The notes under the pieces are model-generated. The model did not search any database, was not told the DNA's origin, and saw only the letters and a program-made list of their open reading frames with translations. DNA of 64,000 bases. Origin: a virus. The DNA lies in IMG/VR virus record IMGVR_UViG_3300008108_000016, positions 62,001-126,000 of that record. One strand, written 5' to 3'. Shown piece by piece: positions 1 to 9,479 of the stretch. Both the position numbers and the translations under genes were made by a program. Each line of letters begins with the position of its first letter. The first letter of the stretch is position 1.

Positions 1-1774
1 TGTTAATATTTTTAGCGGTCTTAACTATAGCATCCGCATTAATAGGATTTGATGCCCATTCTGTCATTATTTTTGTAACTTCAGCGGACGTTAAATTAGG
101 CGGTACTTTTGAAAAATCAAAAACGTGAGTTAATTGTATGTTTTGTGCGGTTTCAGTGGCAGTATTTATTCTTGTATTTGTTGATGAAATATTGGTTGCC
201 GGACTTGTTATTGTATTTGTTGTTGCCGGTGTTGCGGTTGTTGTTCCTAATATATTTGACATATCAGGTAAATAATTTGTAACTCCTTTAATTTTATCAC
301 CAATACCATTAATAATATTTTGAAACCCGCTTGTATCAATTCCCATAACGGCAGTATCAAGCGTTTCCATTAATTTCTTCATAACATTATCAAAATCTTT
401 ACTAACCAATTCAGGGGTAACAAATTTTCCTTTTTCAACAGTACTAATGATTGTATCAGTCGCTTCTTTATAACCTTTTTGCGCCGGCACTGATTTTGCA
501 ACACCATAAGTAATACTCGTCACCAATCTATCAATTGATGTGTTTAATTGAACCAATTGTGATAATTGATTTCTTGCAATTCCTTCCGCGGTTTCTCCTT
601 GTAGTAATTGTTCGTCTTTTAATGATTTTATCTCATTAGCAGTTAATTGTCCGACTTCTTTTGTAATATATTCACCTGTCCATTCACCTGTCTTTTCATC
701 AACTTCTCTAACTTGTATTTGTGCTTTTCCACCTTCATCAATCTGAGCCATGCTCGCAATTAATTCTCTATCCTCTTCTTTTATATCAGGGGAGAATTTA
801 ATTTGTTTTAACTTCATATCAAAATTAGCAGCATTAAGTGCCATTTTCTGAAGTTCACCTCCCGTCATTCCTATTGACTTGGCGATTTCATTCATCTGTC
901 TTTTTGCTCCAGGTAATATCTCAAATTGTTTTGTCTGCTCATTAAATCTTGTGAACTGTTTTGTCATATCAACAATTTGATTCTGAAGTTCAGTTGGGTC
1001 ATTTTGTGCTAAATCCATTAATCTTAATGGATCCAATAATTCACTTGTTTGAACTCCCAATCTTTGTAAACTAGCAGCAAAATCAATAGCACCTTCAGGA
1101 TCAAATACTTTTTCTGTTATTTCAAATATTTTACCCATATCAATACCTAAACGAGATGCTTGAGCCGCCATTTTCGCAAGACCTTTAACCCCTCCTTCAA
1201 AATTGAATAGGTTCATCTTATCCAAATTTTTAACAACCCCCGCAGAAACACTTCCAACGGTAACACCAGCCTGATTTGCGATTTTAGCAACATCAACCAT
1301 TCTTTCCCCAATTTGAGATATAGGTACTCCAACATCTTGAAAAGATTTTGCCATAACCTTTCCTTCTTGACCTGTTATCTTTGCGGTTGCGGCAAGCTCA
1401 ACAAGTTGGTCATCAGTCAAACTTAAATTAACATTGAATGCATTAACTAAATCTTTATAATCGTCAGTAACATCACTAGCCTTTAAACCTAATTCAAGAT
1501 ATCTCGGTATTGTATCGGCAATTGTTGACGTTAATTCTTGTCCTCTTTTGGAACCAACCCCTAAAACTTGAATTAATTGTGCGGATTTAGCGTCAAGATC
1601 TAATATTGCTCTACCAATTTTTTGTGGGACTGACGCAATTTCACTTACTAAATTATTTAAGATGTTAGTAGGTTTTTCCCAAAATTCACCTAGTTTTTTT
1701 ACCGCATCAAATTGTTCTGGATCATATCCAGATGAAGAATCCGCCTTAACACCACTATCTTGAAAAAACATCAT
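1..1774 (-). CDS. Tail tape-measure-like protein (partial, runs off the window)
   Basis: The frame is open from the ATG at 1774 (a second ATG follows at 1771) to base 1, so about 591 N-terminal residues are visible and the C-terminus is missing. The protein is largely helical, with segments such as GVKGLAKMAAQASRLGIDMG and a Thr/Ala/Asn-rich linker near residue 510-540. It follows the tail-assembly chaperone and the tube and sheath genes, the classical position of the tape measure, which sets tail length and is threaded inside the tube. No enzymatic motif was seen. The call rests on position and composition; another long baseplate or tail protein is possible. Confidence 0.6.
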   Translation of the reverse strand, partial: MMFFQDSGVKADSSSGYDPEQFDAVKKLGEFWEKPTNILNNLVSEIASVPQKIGRAILDLDAKSAQLIQVLGVGSKRGQELTSTIADTIPRYLELGLKASDVTDDYKDLVNAFNVNLSLTDDQLVELAATAKITGQEGKVMAKSFQDVGVPISQIGERMVDVAKIANQAGVTVGSVSAGVVKNLDKMNLFNFEGGVKGLAKMAAQASRLGIDMGKIFEITEKVFDPEGAIDFAASLQRLGVQTSELLDPLRLMDLAQNDPTELQNQIVDMTKQFTRFNEQTKQFEILPGAKRQMNEIAKSIGMTGGELQKMALNAANFDMKLKQIKFSPDIKEEDRELIASMAQIDEGGKAQIQVREVDEKTGEWTGEYITKEVGQLTANEIKSLKDEQLLQGETAEGIARNQLSQLVQLNTSIDRLVTSITYGVAKSVPAQKGYKEATDTIISTVEKGKFVTPELVSKDFDNVMKKLMETLDTAVMGIDTSGFQNIINGIGDKIKGVTNYLPDMSNILGTTTATPATTNTITSPATNISSTNTRINTATETAQNIQLTHVFDFSKVPPNLTSAEVTKIMTEWASNPINADAIVKTAKNIN

Positions 1775-1794
1775 TTGTTATTATTTTATATATT

Positions 1795-1804
1795 GATAAA
1801 TATC
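1795..1804 (-). promoter_or_regulatory. Candidate promoter motif GATATTTATC
   Basis: Read on the minus strand, the motif lies about 20 bases before the tape-measure ATG, between it and the end of the chaperone frame. It is a member of the recurrent TATTTAT family described in the findings. Confidence 0.35.
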
Positions 1805-1809
1805 AAATA

Positions 1810-2710
1810 TTATTTTTTATTATCTTCAATAATCTTATCAATAAGATATCTTCTAACATATGTTGGCATAGACAAAAATTCCGAGTATTGTGTTCTCAGA
1901 AATTTTGTCATAAAATAATATTCATCAAGTAGGTTTTTAGAATGATCAGAAGAAAGGCCGAAAAAATTCCACCCCAAAAGTGATATTGGTCATCACTCTT
2001 TCTCCTGACGGGGCTATTACTTCTTTTGTTAGGTCTAATCTAGGTTCATTTTCCGCAATGAAATTCTTTATGTGTTTTGAATCCATTATAGGCATTGTTT
2101 CAATAAATTTGGAGATAAATCCTCTATCATCATTTCCATCAATTGACACAATCATTTTATTTAATCTAATAGTTTGAGTTGGTGGTATTCTACCTGACGG
2201 ATATTGATCAATGATACTATCAATCTCAATTAAATCTCCAATTGTCAATAATTTTAATTTAACCAAATTTCCACCTCTAGGTGATGTTGTTGTTAAATAT
2301 CCATTTTCATCTGGTTTGGCATCTGTTTTTCTTATATTAAGTTCGTCCAATAAAATTGATGATGAAAATTCTTTTCCTGTTGCAGGGTCTTTTAGAAGGA
2401 CATTATATTCAGGACCAAACGATGTGTTTCTTAAAAAGATCATTAAAGCCTCAATATCACCATCCAACATTTCGTCAGGTCTAAGGTCTGGTTCATAAAC
2501 CTTACCTCTCAATAAAGGTAAAACAATACTTTCTCTTATTGATTTATTAGGGTTAATATTTGATATGGTATTTTCATCAGTCGCAGTTAGATACCCAACT
2601 TTAACACTTTTCTTTTTTGATTTGTAAAAAATCCCATTAGATGGTAGTTTCACCACATCATGAGGTAAGTTAAAATCCATTTGACCATATTGATTAACAT
2701 CTTGTTCCAT
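1810..2710 (-). CDS. Tail-assembly chaperone / gp26-like baseplate protein, made in two forms by apparent +1 frameshift
   Basis: The zero frame runs from ATG 2710 to TGA 1946-1948 (254 aa). I prefer this start to the ATG at 2755 because the family-like segment begins here (QYGQMDFNLP, then LPSNGIFY) and because 2755 lies inside the upstream gene. A second frame without its own upstream ATG is open across this stop and ends with TAA at 1810-1812. A +1 slip at TTT-TTT-CGG (1958-1966) joins them into about 299 aa, reading EFFGLSSDH and then a tail with MPTYVRRYLIDKI. This resembles the short helical extension seen on T4-type baseplate/chaperone proteins. A shift between two products immediately before the tape measure is the hallmark of phage G/GT tail chaperones. 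A sequencing indel in the T6 run is the alternative. Confidence 0.7.
1957..1966 (-). promoter_or_regulatory. Candidate +1 ribosomal frameshift site (TTT TTT CGG C)
   Basis: tRNA-Phe on the second TTT can re-pair with the overlapping TTC after moving one base forward. The zero-frame A-site codon would be CGG, which looks rare in this AT-rich genome and could cause the pause. The shifted frame then reads GGC CTT TCT. No stem-loop was evaluated. Confidence 0.55.
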
Positions 2711-2735
2711 AATATTTTTTATTTTAAATAATAAT

Positions 2736-4331
2736 TTAATTTGTTTTTTTATCAATACTTAATTCCCATCTCGTATTACCACAATCGTATATTCTATATA
2801 TTTTACGTTCAAACATAATTTCTTTTTCAGTTTTATTAGAATCAAATCCTTCTTTTATTAAAGATGATTTTTTAAAATTAAACCTATAATGTCTTTTATT
2901 TCCAATAACATACCAATAGTTTGGTTTTGATTGAGATATAAATTTGAAATTTAACTTTTCATATAAATCGCCCTTAAATAACCTAATATCAGAATATGAA
3001 ATTATTTTTTTAGGGTTATTTATTTTTATAAAATTTTTTAATAGTTTTGATGCCGACCCAATAACATTAGTATTTAATTTATTACAAAATCTATTTAATT
3101 CCCATTCATCTGTTTTACCTCCCATTATAATTCTCCCTTTTGAGAATGTCATAATAGAAACCATTTCGTCTTTAAAAAATAAACCTAATCTAACTCTTGA
3201 GTTAACGGATCCTTGAATATGGTTTTTCTCCAAAAAATCCTTACACTCTTTAAAACCAACTTCTCTTATTTCACATTTTCTAGCAAAAATTTTATTTTCA
3301 GATATTTTAATTTTATTTTTTATTATTGATTTTATAATTTCTTGATTGTATATCCATTCATCTTCAAAAATATGAATTAATTCAATATTCTCACCCTCAC
3401 ATTTTATTGTTTTTTCTAAATGATAAAATGGTGTTTTAAATAACTCATTATGCCAATATAAACCATTAAATTCTATACCTAAATTATAATCCGGAATAAA
3501 AACATCAACTTCAGTTTTTTTATTTTTTAATTTAAAATTTGTTAGATATTTAACACCTATAACATCTAAAAAATCACAAATCTCATTCTCATATCCACTC
3601 CTTTGTTTAAACCCTAAAGGATTACAATTTAAACAAACATCATAGTTTCTCTTATATCTTTCATATAATAATTGTTTTGTTAATTCAGACTTATTACCAC
3701 ATTTAGGACAATCAATTATAACAGATCCTTTTTTCACCTCATTAAAATATATTTCGGAATATAAATTCTTATATTCTTGAGTGATTCTATTGTGATAATT
3801 ATTTGATTTAGAATAATTATCTACACCATATTTTAATTCGCAAGTTTTTTTATATTTTTCAATATTATTGTAATTTTCATTACCATAATTAATTAACTTT
3901 GTGTATTTACTTTTCTCAATGTTATTATAATTTTCATCACCATAATTAATTAACTTTGTGTTTTTTTGTTTTTTAACAAATTCTTTGTGTTCTGGATAAA
4001 AGTCCACACCATATTTATCATTAAATGTCTTTTTTTGTCTTTTGATTAATTCTTCTTTTGAAGAATTGGCACAAGATAAAGAACAAAAATCACCATATGG
4101 TTTGTCAAATCTGTTTCTAAATTTAACTTCATTACCACACTTAAAGCATTTTGGTCTTTCTTTTAACTTATGAAAATAAAAATAAAGTTTCTCCTTGAAA
4201 GTTAGATCTTGATTTAAAGTTTTTGAGTATTCAATTATACTATTATATAATTCTAACTCATTTTTCATTAACCATTTTTCGTTGGTCTTATATCCTGATT
4301 TATTATTGATTGTGAAAAATGAAAAATCCAT
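2736..4331 (-). CDS. Free-standing homing endonuclease (Vsr/EDxHD-like nuclease domain)
   Basis: The 531-aa protein has CxxC zinc-ribbon-like pairs near residue 60 (CFKCG, then CSLSC) and near 210-235 (CPKCG, CLNC). Around residues 130-170 it carries NUMOD-like repeats ending in YG-E/V-N/D-NY. A PD-(D/E)XK/Vsr-like core lies around 250-295 (YENEICDF, DVFIPDYNLGIEFNGLYWH). Free-standing mobile endonucleases of this EDxHD type are common in T4-like phages. It sits between the tube gene and the chaperone, where it interrupts an otherwise tight tail operon. Its 3' end is 25 bases from the chaperone ATG. Its function should be self-propagation rather than virion assembly. The target site cannot be read from the sequence. 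Confidence 0.75.
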   Translation of the reverse strand: MDFSFFTINNKSGYKTNEKWLMKNELELYNSIIEYSKTLNQDLTFKEKLYFYFHKLKERPKCFKCGNEVKFRNRFDKPYGDFCSLSCANSSKEELIKRQKKTFNDKYGVDFYPEHKEFVKKQKNTKLINYGDENYNNIEKSKYTKLINYGNENYNNIEKYKKTCELKYGVDNYSKSNNYHNRITQEYKNLYSEIYFNEVKKGSVIIDCPKCGNKSELTKQLLYERYKRNYDVCLNCNPLGFKQRSGYENEICDFLDVIGVKYLTNFKLKNKKTEVDVFIPDYNLGIEFNGLYWHNELFKTPFYHLEKTIKCEGENIELIHIFEDEWIYNQEIIKSIIKNKIKISENKIFARKCEIREVGFKECKDFLEKNHIQGSVNSRVRLGLFFKDEMVSIMTFSKGRIIMGGKTDEWELNRFCNKLNTNVIGSASKLLKNFIKINNPKKIISYSDIRLFKGDLYEKLNFKFISQSKPNYWYVIGNKRHYRFNFKKSSLIKEGFDSNKTEKEIMFERKIYRIYDCGNTRWELSIDKKTN

Positions 4332-4345
4332 ACACTTATTTTTAA

Positions 4346-4352
4346 ATAAATA
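4346..4352 (-). promoter_or_regulatory. Candidate promoter motif TATTTAT before the homing endonuclease
   Basis: The motif is 14 bases upstream of the ATG at 4331, in the 59-base gap after the tube gene, so the endonuclease may carry its own transcription start. Confidence 0.3.
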
Positions 4353-4390
4353 TATGGATTAATATTTTGGTTGTAAAGGGTATGTAAAAA

Positions 4391-4879
4391 CTAGTACACG
4401 AGTATACAACGATCCATACGAAGTGTTGCTGAAATATCCGCAAGAGCATCTTGACTATAAGATAATGAACCAAAGTTTACGTCAGTTAAAAAAGTTCCCT
4501 CCAATATCCATTTTTCAACAACAACTCCTGTTGGATCCAACATCTCAATATCAACATTTTTCTTATATCCCGCAGCATAACCCATACGACCTGTTACAGA
4601 TTCAGCACATAAACGAACCCATTCCATAAGAGCCTGTGATGCTGATGGTCCGATTGGGTCACGGAATTTAACCTGAATAGGATCCCAGTTAAATCTACCA
4701 GCAACAAATGTTGAGGTGTTTAAGAATTGTATTTCAGTTGAACCGATTTTTATTGATGGTCTTGCGGCACTTTCCACAAACCACTCATTAATACCCAAAC
4801 TAGATGGGAATCTTATAATAAATCGGTTTTGTCTTTTCGGTTCGTAAGGAACTGGCATTTTCATTAATAAATCAGCCAT
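4391..4879 (-). CDS. Tail tube protein (gp19-like)
   Basis: The 162-aa protein matches the size and pattern of T4 gp19 tail tube subunits: N-terminal PYEPKRQNRFIIRFP, central NTSTFVAGRFNWDPIQVKF, and a C-terminal beta-rich part (LTDVNFGSLSYSQ). It polymerises into the inner tube through which DNA passes. It is separated from the sheath gene by one HAD-type gene and from the chaperone by a homing endonuclease. The start at 4879 has only an A/T-rich leader. The assignment is confident from the family pattern and the neighbouring tail genes. Confidence 0.88.
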   Translation of the reverse strand: MADLLMKMPVPYEPKRQNRFIIRFPSSLGINEWFVESAARPSIKIGSTEIQFLNTSTFVAGRFNWDPIQVKFRDPIGPSASQALMEWVRLCAESVTGRMGYAAGYKKNVDIEMLDPTGVVVEKWILEGTFLTDVNFGSLSYSQDALADISATLRMDRCILVY

Positions 4880-4914
4880 GGTTTTTTAGTTTTAAATTTC
4901 TGTTTATTTTTATT

Positions 4915-4921
4915 ATAAATA
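4915..4921 (-). promoter_or_regulatory. Candidate promoter motif TATTTAT before the tail tube gene
   Basis: Located 35 bases upstream of the tube ATG on the minus strand. The spacing is nearly the same as before the sheath gene, the RHH gene at 9601, the 38127 sulfotransferase and the gene at 42102. Confidence 0.4.
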
Positions 4922-4944
4922 TATCGTTATTAAAATTTTTCTAT

Positions 4945-5844
4945 TTACTTTGATTTAATTTTTGATATCATCCTTTTAACTAGTTGCTCATAAATATTTT
5001 TTTCATCTCCTTTTGTATGATAAGTTCTTAATATATTATCATCTTTCTTTTCAAAATGTTTTTTCATTGATTCAATATTTCTTATGTCATCATCTGAAAA
5101 ACCTACCATAGGGGTAAATGGAACAAAATTATTACTAACATCATTCACAAATTGATATTCTTTCTTTTGAAGTCTTAATGAAAGTTTCTTTACATAACTT
5201 ATAAATTCTTCCATTGCTCTTATTTTACCTTCTTCAGGATTGGTTGCGGATCCTGCACCATATGAAACAGGATAAAATCTACATCTATCAAGGTAATCTT
5301 TTATTAATGAATTTTCATCATCAATAAATTTTAACCCCATTTTTCTTCTATACTCCTTAAGACTCTCCACTAGTTTTGATCTATTAAGACCTCCTCTTCC
5401 CATCATTATTAATTTGTAAACACCTTTTTTAAGTGTATTAGGGTGGTGACCTCTTGCTGTGATGATTGAAAATATTGACCCGTTATTGATTGCCTCAACA
5501 AAATCAGACCAAGGCTCTCTCACTAAAGGGGCGGTCTCAATATCCTTCATAAACTTTTGATCCCCAAGAGTACTAAAATATCTAAATGGAGTTTCGGCAA
5601 AACCAACAATAGTACTACCATTATATTTAAATGGAGTTTTTCCAATTTCAGTTCTGTATTCCGCAAAGTCTTCGGTTGACATGCCAACCTCATCTCCGTT
5701 TTCATCTAAAAGAATAATCTCCGTTGGCATTTTCATAAGATTATCATCCCAATCAAACGCATAATATTTAAGACCATACTTTTTTGATTCAACCTCATTA
5801 ACCATTTCGGTCATAATCTGCCTAACTAATATTCTATGATTCAT
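4945..5844 (-). CDS. HAD-superfamily hydrolase-like protein
   Basis: The preferred start at 5844 (MNHRILVRQ) gives 299 aa; an ATG at 5859 adds five residues. HAD motif I is visible as YAFDWDDNL near residue 30 (nucleophile Asp, DxD). A motif II-like SIITARGH lies near 150. Acidic pairs FIDDEN and GFSDDDI may supply motif IV. The fold predicts a Mg-dependent phosphatase acting on a small molecule, nucleotide or polynucleotide end; the substrate is unknown. Its position between sheath and tube genes is unusual for an enzyme. Confidence 0.7.
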   Translation of the reverse strand: MNHRILVRQIMTEMVNEVESKKYGLKYYAFDWDDNLMKMPTEIILLDENGDEVGMSTEDFAEYRTEIGKTPFKYNGSTIVGFAETPFRYFSTLGDQKFMKDIETAPLVREPWSDFVEAINNGSIFSIITARGHHPNTLKKGVYKLIMMGRGGLNRSKLVESLKEYRRKMGLKFIDDENSLIKDYLDRCRFYPVSYGAGSATNPEEGKIRAMEEFISYVKKLSLRLQKKEYQFVNDVSNNFVPFTPMVGFSDDDIRNIESMKKHFEKKDDNILRTYHTKGDEKNIYEQLVKRMISKIKSK

Positions 5845-5859
5845 AATAATAAATATCAT

Positions 5860-5866
5860 ATAAATA
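5860..5866 (-). promoter_or_regulatory. Candidate promoter motif TATTTAT before the HAD gene
   Basis: Lies between the sheath terminator hairpin and the HAD start at 5844. A second copy at 5849-5855 is too close to the ATG for a normal leader. Confidence 0.3.
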
Positions 5867-5890
5867 AAAAAAGGGAGAATTAATCTCCCT
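5866..5890 (-). terminator. Rho-independent terminator after the tail sheath gene
   Basis: On the minus strand AGGGAGA (5884-5890) pairs with TCTCCCT (5872-5878) around a 5-base loop and is followed by a T-rich run. It begins 20 bases past the sheath stop codon. On the plus strand the same stem is followed by TTCCTTTTT, so it could work both ways. Confidence 0.75.
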
Positions 5891-5909
5891 TTCCTTTTTC
5901 ATTTTATCA

Positions 5910-8900
5910 TTAGATATTCTCAAATGATGCTCCCGTAGGTGTTATATAGAATGTGATATCTATAAATTCTAACGAACGAGTTGGTTTGATGTAAATCTTA
6001 CCTGTCATTTGATTTCTATCAAGATCCGCAGTATCTGAAGAAACTGTTACTCGGAAATCATATAAACCTCTATCTCTTCTGATTGAATCCAAAATTGGGT
6101 TAACCGCATTTAGGAAGTCCTGTCTTACTTGTTCGTCATTTTGATCAAACAATAATCTTACAGAAACCGCAGATATTAATTTACGTGCCTGTAACAATAA
6201 TCTTCTTACGTTGATTCTGTCAAGTGCAGATTCTCTAACTTGTAGAGTTTTATTACCCCAAATTACTGTACCAACATCAGAGAAAGTTGCAATTGGGTTA
6301 ATTCTTCCGATATAAAGAGTATCTCTATCTTCTTGAGTTAACTTCTTACGTGCTTTAACTGAATTTACAATACCACGAGTATAACCCGCCGCTGCGAACC
6401 AAGGGAATGCAATATTATCAGTTAACGCCAAGTTTCTCGTTACTTCCGCGGTTGCTGGAATATAAATTTGAGTGTTGTTAACCGTATCACGAGTTAATAC
6501 CCAAGGGTAGTAAGTTGCGGTGTAATTAGAGTCAATTCCCGCCTCTTCTAGATTGTCAACCGCCTCTTGTGGGTAAATCAAATTATCTCCACTTGTGGTT
6601 GTTGGAACAAACAAATTGTAGTCAGGAGTTGTTGTAATATACAACGAATCCGCTCTTTCATTTTCAATCATATCAATTGTATCACCAACAAGGTCTGAAT
6701 TATTAACATAATCAATACCAGGAGTTACAAATAAATTGATGTTAACCGCTTCAGGGTTAGAGAATGATCTAATACCCAATAGGTATGCGTAGTAGTCAGT
6801 ATTTGCCCAACTTCTTGTACCATCCCCAAGAGATATTTGTTTAAACGCTCCCCATCCAGTAGCCGTAGGATATCTATCAGTTGCACACGCTCCGTTTAAG
6901 AATCCTGTTCTACCAAGAACATATCTATCTCCGTTTGTTCTATACTCTCTATAGATATCCCATCCATCAAATCCTCCTTGTACGAACAATGTGAACTTTC
7001 TTGAGAATAATCTATAGTATGGACTTGTTTCATTTGTAGGTTCTGAACTAAACGCCGCGTCACCAACATAGAATCTTGGAGTACCACTTGTTGAGAAAGC
7101 ACTTCCGATTGTTAGTCCACTAGCGTTTTTATCCATGTGATAACCTCTAGTTTTATATGACCATTCGGCACCTTCCAAATCACAAGGAGAAATAGGATTT
7201 CTCTTACCAACATAATCAAAGAAGTCAGAATCATAACCCCAGAAGTTTGACATACCAAGATAAGTTCTTCTTACATTATCACCTCCTGTTGTTGTTGTAT
7301 TGTCTCCTCCTGTAGGTAATCCAAATGGTGGGTTGTAAATAACTTCACCAGGGAAATCATATTTGGTTTTGAAAATAGGGAATGGAGATCTTGCTCCCGC
7401 ATATTCTCTAAATGTAAACCCTTCAAATCCACAAGGTAGAGCATCAACTGGTGCGTCCTCATTCATTTCAACCATAATGAATTTAGAATTCAATTGGTAT
7501 TCACCATCCAATGTACCTACTTTTTTCGCAATGAAGTTATTTTGACTTGGATCCATAGAACAGTTTGTGAATTTCTCAAGAACTGTTGGTGCTGAGTCTG
7601 TGTCAAAATAATCACGAACTAACACTGTAAATGTTTGGTTAGCAAATGAAATATCTGTAATTGAAAGTTTAACTTCAGTGTTTGCAGAATTACCATCAGC
7701 AATTGTGTAGAACTTAAATAAGTTGTAAACTTTATTACCTCTCAATTCCGAAACAACCCAAGGAGAACTTGGAGATTGGTATCTATCCAAGTACCATCCA
7801 ATGGATGTAGATGAAGCACTTTGTGCTGAGTCCAAAGAAATTAAAGAAGAACTTAAACCTCTAATATATCCTTTTCTATATGCATAATTCAATAGAGATT
7901 GGAATCTTTCTTCCAAGAAAACCGGAACCGTATTTCTTGGTTTACCAAAGTTACTAGTACCAAATACTTTAGTCATGTATTTTGCGTCAGAAGTTGACAT
8001 TGAAGTTTCAAAACTAAAGTTGGTTCCTTCATAATTTGTTACATTAACCAAGAATGGTAAGTATGGGTTTTTAGAAACTCCTGAATACGCTCCCGTCATA
8101 TCTAAAGTAACATCAGTAATTCCTGTTACTTCCCAAGTTGGATTTGTTCCGTCAGTATAATCTGCAATACCTCTTGATCTTAATGTTGCCACAACTAAAT
8201 TATCATAATCCGTAAATGTGTTTCCTGTGTAGTAGTAAAGTCTACCAATCACACTACCTGAATAACAAGTTGTTATTTCACCAAGGTCTTGTGTTCCACC
8301 GCTTGTGAAATTACAAGGATTACATGGATCATTTACAACAACATTAACCACCCAAGTTGTAGTTGTAGAACCATCTTCGGAAGTTAAAGTGTAGGTAACA
8401 GTTCCCGCAGAGAAATTAACAACAGTTGTATTACTTACTTGTGTTACACTTTCCGCAGTAACTCCTGTTGTACAAGCACTGAATGTCGGTGTTAAAGCCG
8501 ATAAATCACCTGTAAACCCTGAAGGTAAACAAACATTAATTACATTTGTATTGTAATTGATAACACCAGAAGTACCACTAATACTATAATCGTAGAATGA
8601 CGCACAATTTGTTGATGTAGTGGTTGCGGTCACACCAGTTACATAACTATAAAATGAAAAACCTGTATAATTTCCATTACCTGTATTATCAAACAATGCG
8701 TAATACCAAGAATCATTAAGAGGTGAAGTTAAATCAGTATCATCAAATGAAACTGAAGGAACATCAAATCTGTTATTACTTGTTCCTGCAGAAAAAATTG
8801 GATTTAATATATTATAATCATCAGTATCTATTGACCCAAAGTAGTCAATTATTGTTTGACCTGTAAGAGGATCATCTAATGTAATAATGTCAAAAATAGT

Positions 8901-9479
8901 TTCAGTGATATTATCATTAAGAGATGAGGTTCCCCCATTGAATTGAGTATAAGGTTCTGTTAATATTGATTGAATCTCATCAGGGAATGAATTCAAGAAT
9001 GAAATAGTTGTTTGTGAATTATTACACCCACTAAAATCAACTGTAAAATCCAAAGTGTTTGCGGATGTACAAACGAAATCACAATCTACCGTAACACCAC
9101 TAGCACAATTAAATCCTACGGTTGCGGGATCAACATTTGCTGTTGTTACAATAGACCAAGAAGGTCCTGCATCATAACCCGATAATCCTAATATTCTGGT
9201 TACAAATAATTGATTTGATTGTTGTAAATATGATTTAGCGATATATGCTGCCTCATATTTAGGAATTTGAGTATTCACAAATTTTTCAGGTGAAGTTCCT
9301 CCGAAATAAGTTGTAAACTCATCGTAGTTTCTAATGAAGATAGGTTCAAATGCAGGGCCTTTTAAAGTCTCTCCCGCAATACCTAAAGTTGTTACACCAA
9401 CACTTTGAGCCACAAAACTTAAATCTACTTCAGAAGTATAAACACCCGGTGATACAAATACTTTACTGTTAGTTGCCAT
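5910..9479 (-). CDS. Contractile tail sheath protein (gp18-like) with inserted Ig-like region
   Basis: The 1189-aa protein starts like a sheath subunit (FVSPGVYTSEVDLSF, then GETLKGPAFEP). It ends with the conserved sheath core: NIAFPWFAAAGYTRG, RINPIATFSDVGTVIWG, then RVTVSSDTADLDRNQMTGKI. T4 gp18 is about 660 aa. Much of the excess is an insertion near residues 130-400 that includes a predicted Ig/BIG-like beta-sandwich around 290-385, rich in Thr, Ser and Val and ending with Cys residues (DPCNPC). Sheath monomers contract around the tube during infection. The insertion probably projects from the tail surface. Confidence 0.9.
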   Translation of the reverse strand: MATNSKVFVSPGVYTSEVDLSFVAQSVGVTTLGIAGETLKGPAFEPIFIRNYDEFTTYFGGTSPEKFVNTQIPKYEAAYIAKSYLQQSNQLFVTRILGLSGYDAGPSWSIVTTANVDPATVGFNCASGVTVDCDFVCTSANTLDFTVDFSGCNNSQTTISFLNSFPDEIQSILTEPYTQFNGGTSSLNDNITETIFDIITLDDPLTGQTIIDYFGSIDTDDYNILNPIFSAGTSNNRFDVPSVSFDDTDLTSPLNDSWYYALFDNTGNGNYTGFSFYSYVTGVTATTTSTNCASFYDYSISGTSGVINYNTNVINVCLPSGFTGDLSALTPTFSACTTGVTAESVTQVSNTTVVNFSAGTVTYTLTSEDGSTTTTWVVNVVVNDPCNPCNFTSGGTQDLGEITTCYSGSVIGRLYYYTGNTFTDYDNLVVATLRSRGIADYTDGTNPTWEVTGITDVTLDMTGAYSGVSKNPYLPFLVNVTNYEGTNFSFETSMSTSDAKYMTKVFGTSNFGKPRNTVPVFLEERFQSLLNYAYRKGYIRGLSSSLISLDSAQSASSTSIGWYLDRYQSPSSPWVVSELRGNKVYNLFKFYTIADGNSANTEVKLSITDISFANQTFTVLVRDYFDTDSAPTVLEKFTNCSMDPSQNNFIAKKVGTLDGEYQLNSKFIMVEMNEDAPVDALPCGFEGFTFREYAGARSPFPIFKTKYDFPGEVIYNPPFGLPTGGDNTTTTGGDNVRRTYLGMSNFWGYDSDFFDYVGKRNPISPCDLEGAEWSYKTRGYHMDKNASGLTIGSAFSTSGTPRFYVGDAAFSSEPTNETSPYYRLFSRKFTLFVQGGFDGWDIYREYRTNGDRYVLGRTGFLNGACATDRYPTATGWGAFKQISLGDGTRSWANTDYYAYLLGIRSFSNPEAVNINLFVTPGIDYVNNSDLVGDTIDMIENERADSLYITTTPDYNLFVPTTTSGDNLIYPQEAVDNLEEAGIDSNYTATYYPWVLTRDTVNNTQIYIPATAEVTRNLALTDNIAFPWFAAAGYTRGIVNSVKARKKLTQEDRDTLYIGRINPIATFSDVGTVIWGNKTLQVRESALDRINVRRLLLQARKLISAVSVRLLFDQNDEQVRQDFLNAVNPILDSIRRDRGLYDFRVTVSSDTADLDRNQMTGKIYIKPTRSLEFIDITFYITPTGASFENI

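Noticed and set aside
3840-3970. Nearly identical 60-70 base tandem copies as a regulatory repeat
   Set aside because: They encode the NUMOD-like YGxENYNNIEK repeats of the homing endonuclease.
4912-4925. T4 late promoter TATAAATA on the plus strand near the tube gene
   Set aside because: No plus-strand gene follows; it is the reverse complement of the TATTTAT motif facing the tube gene.
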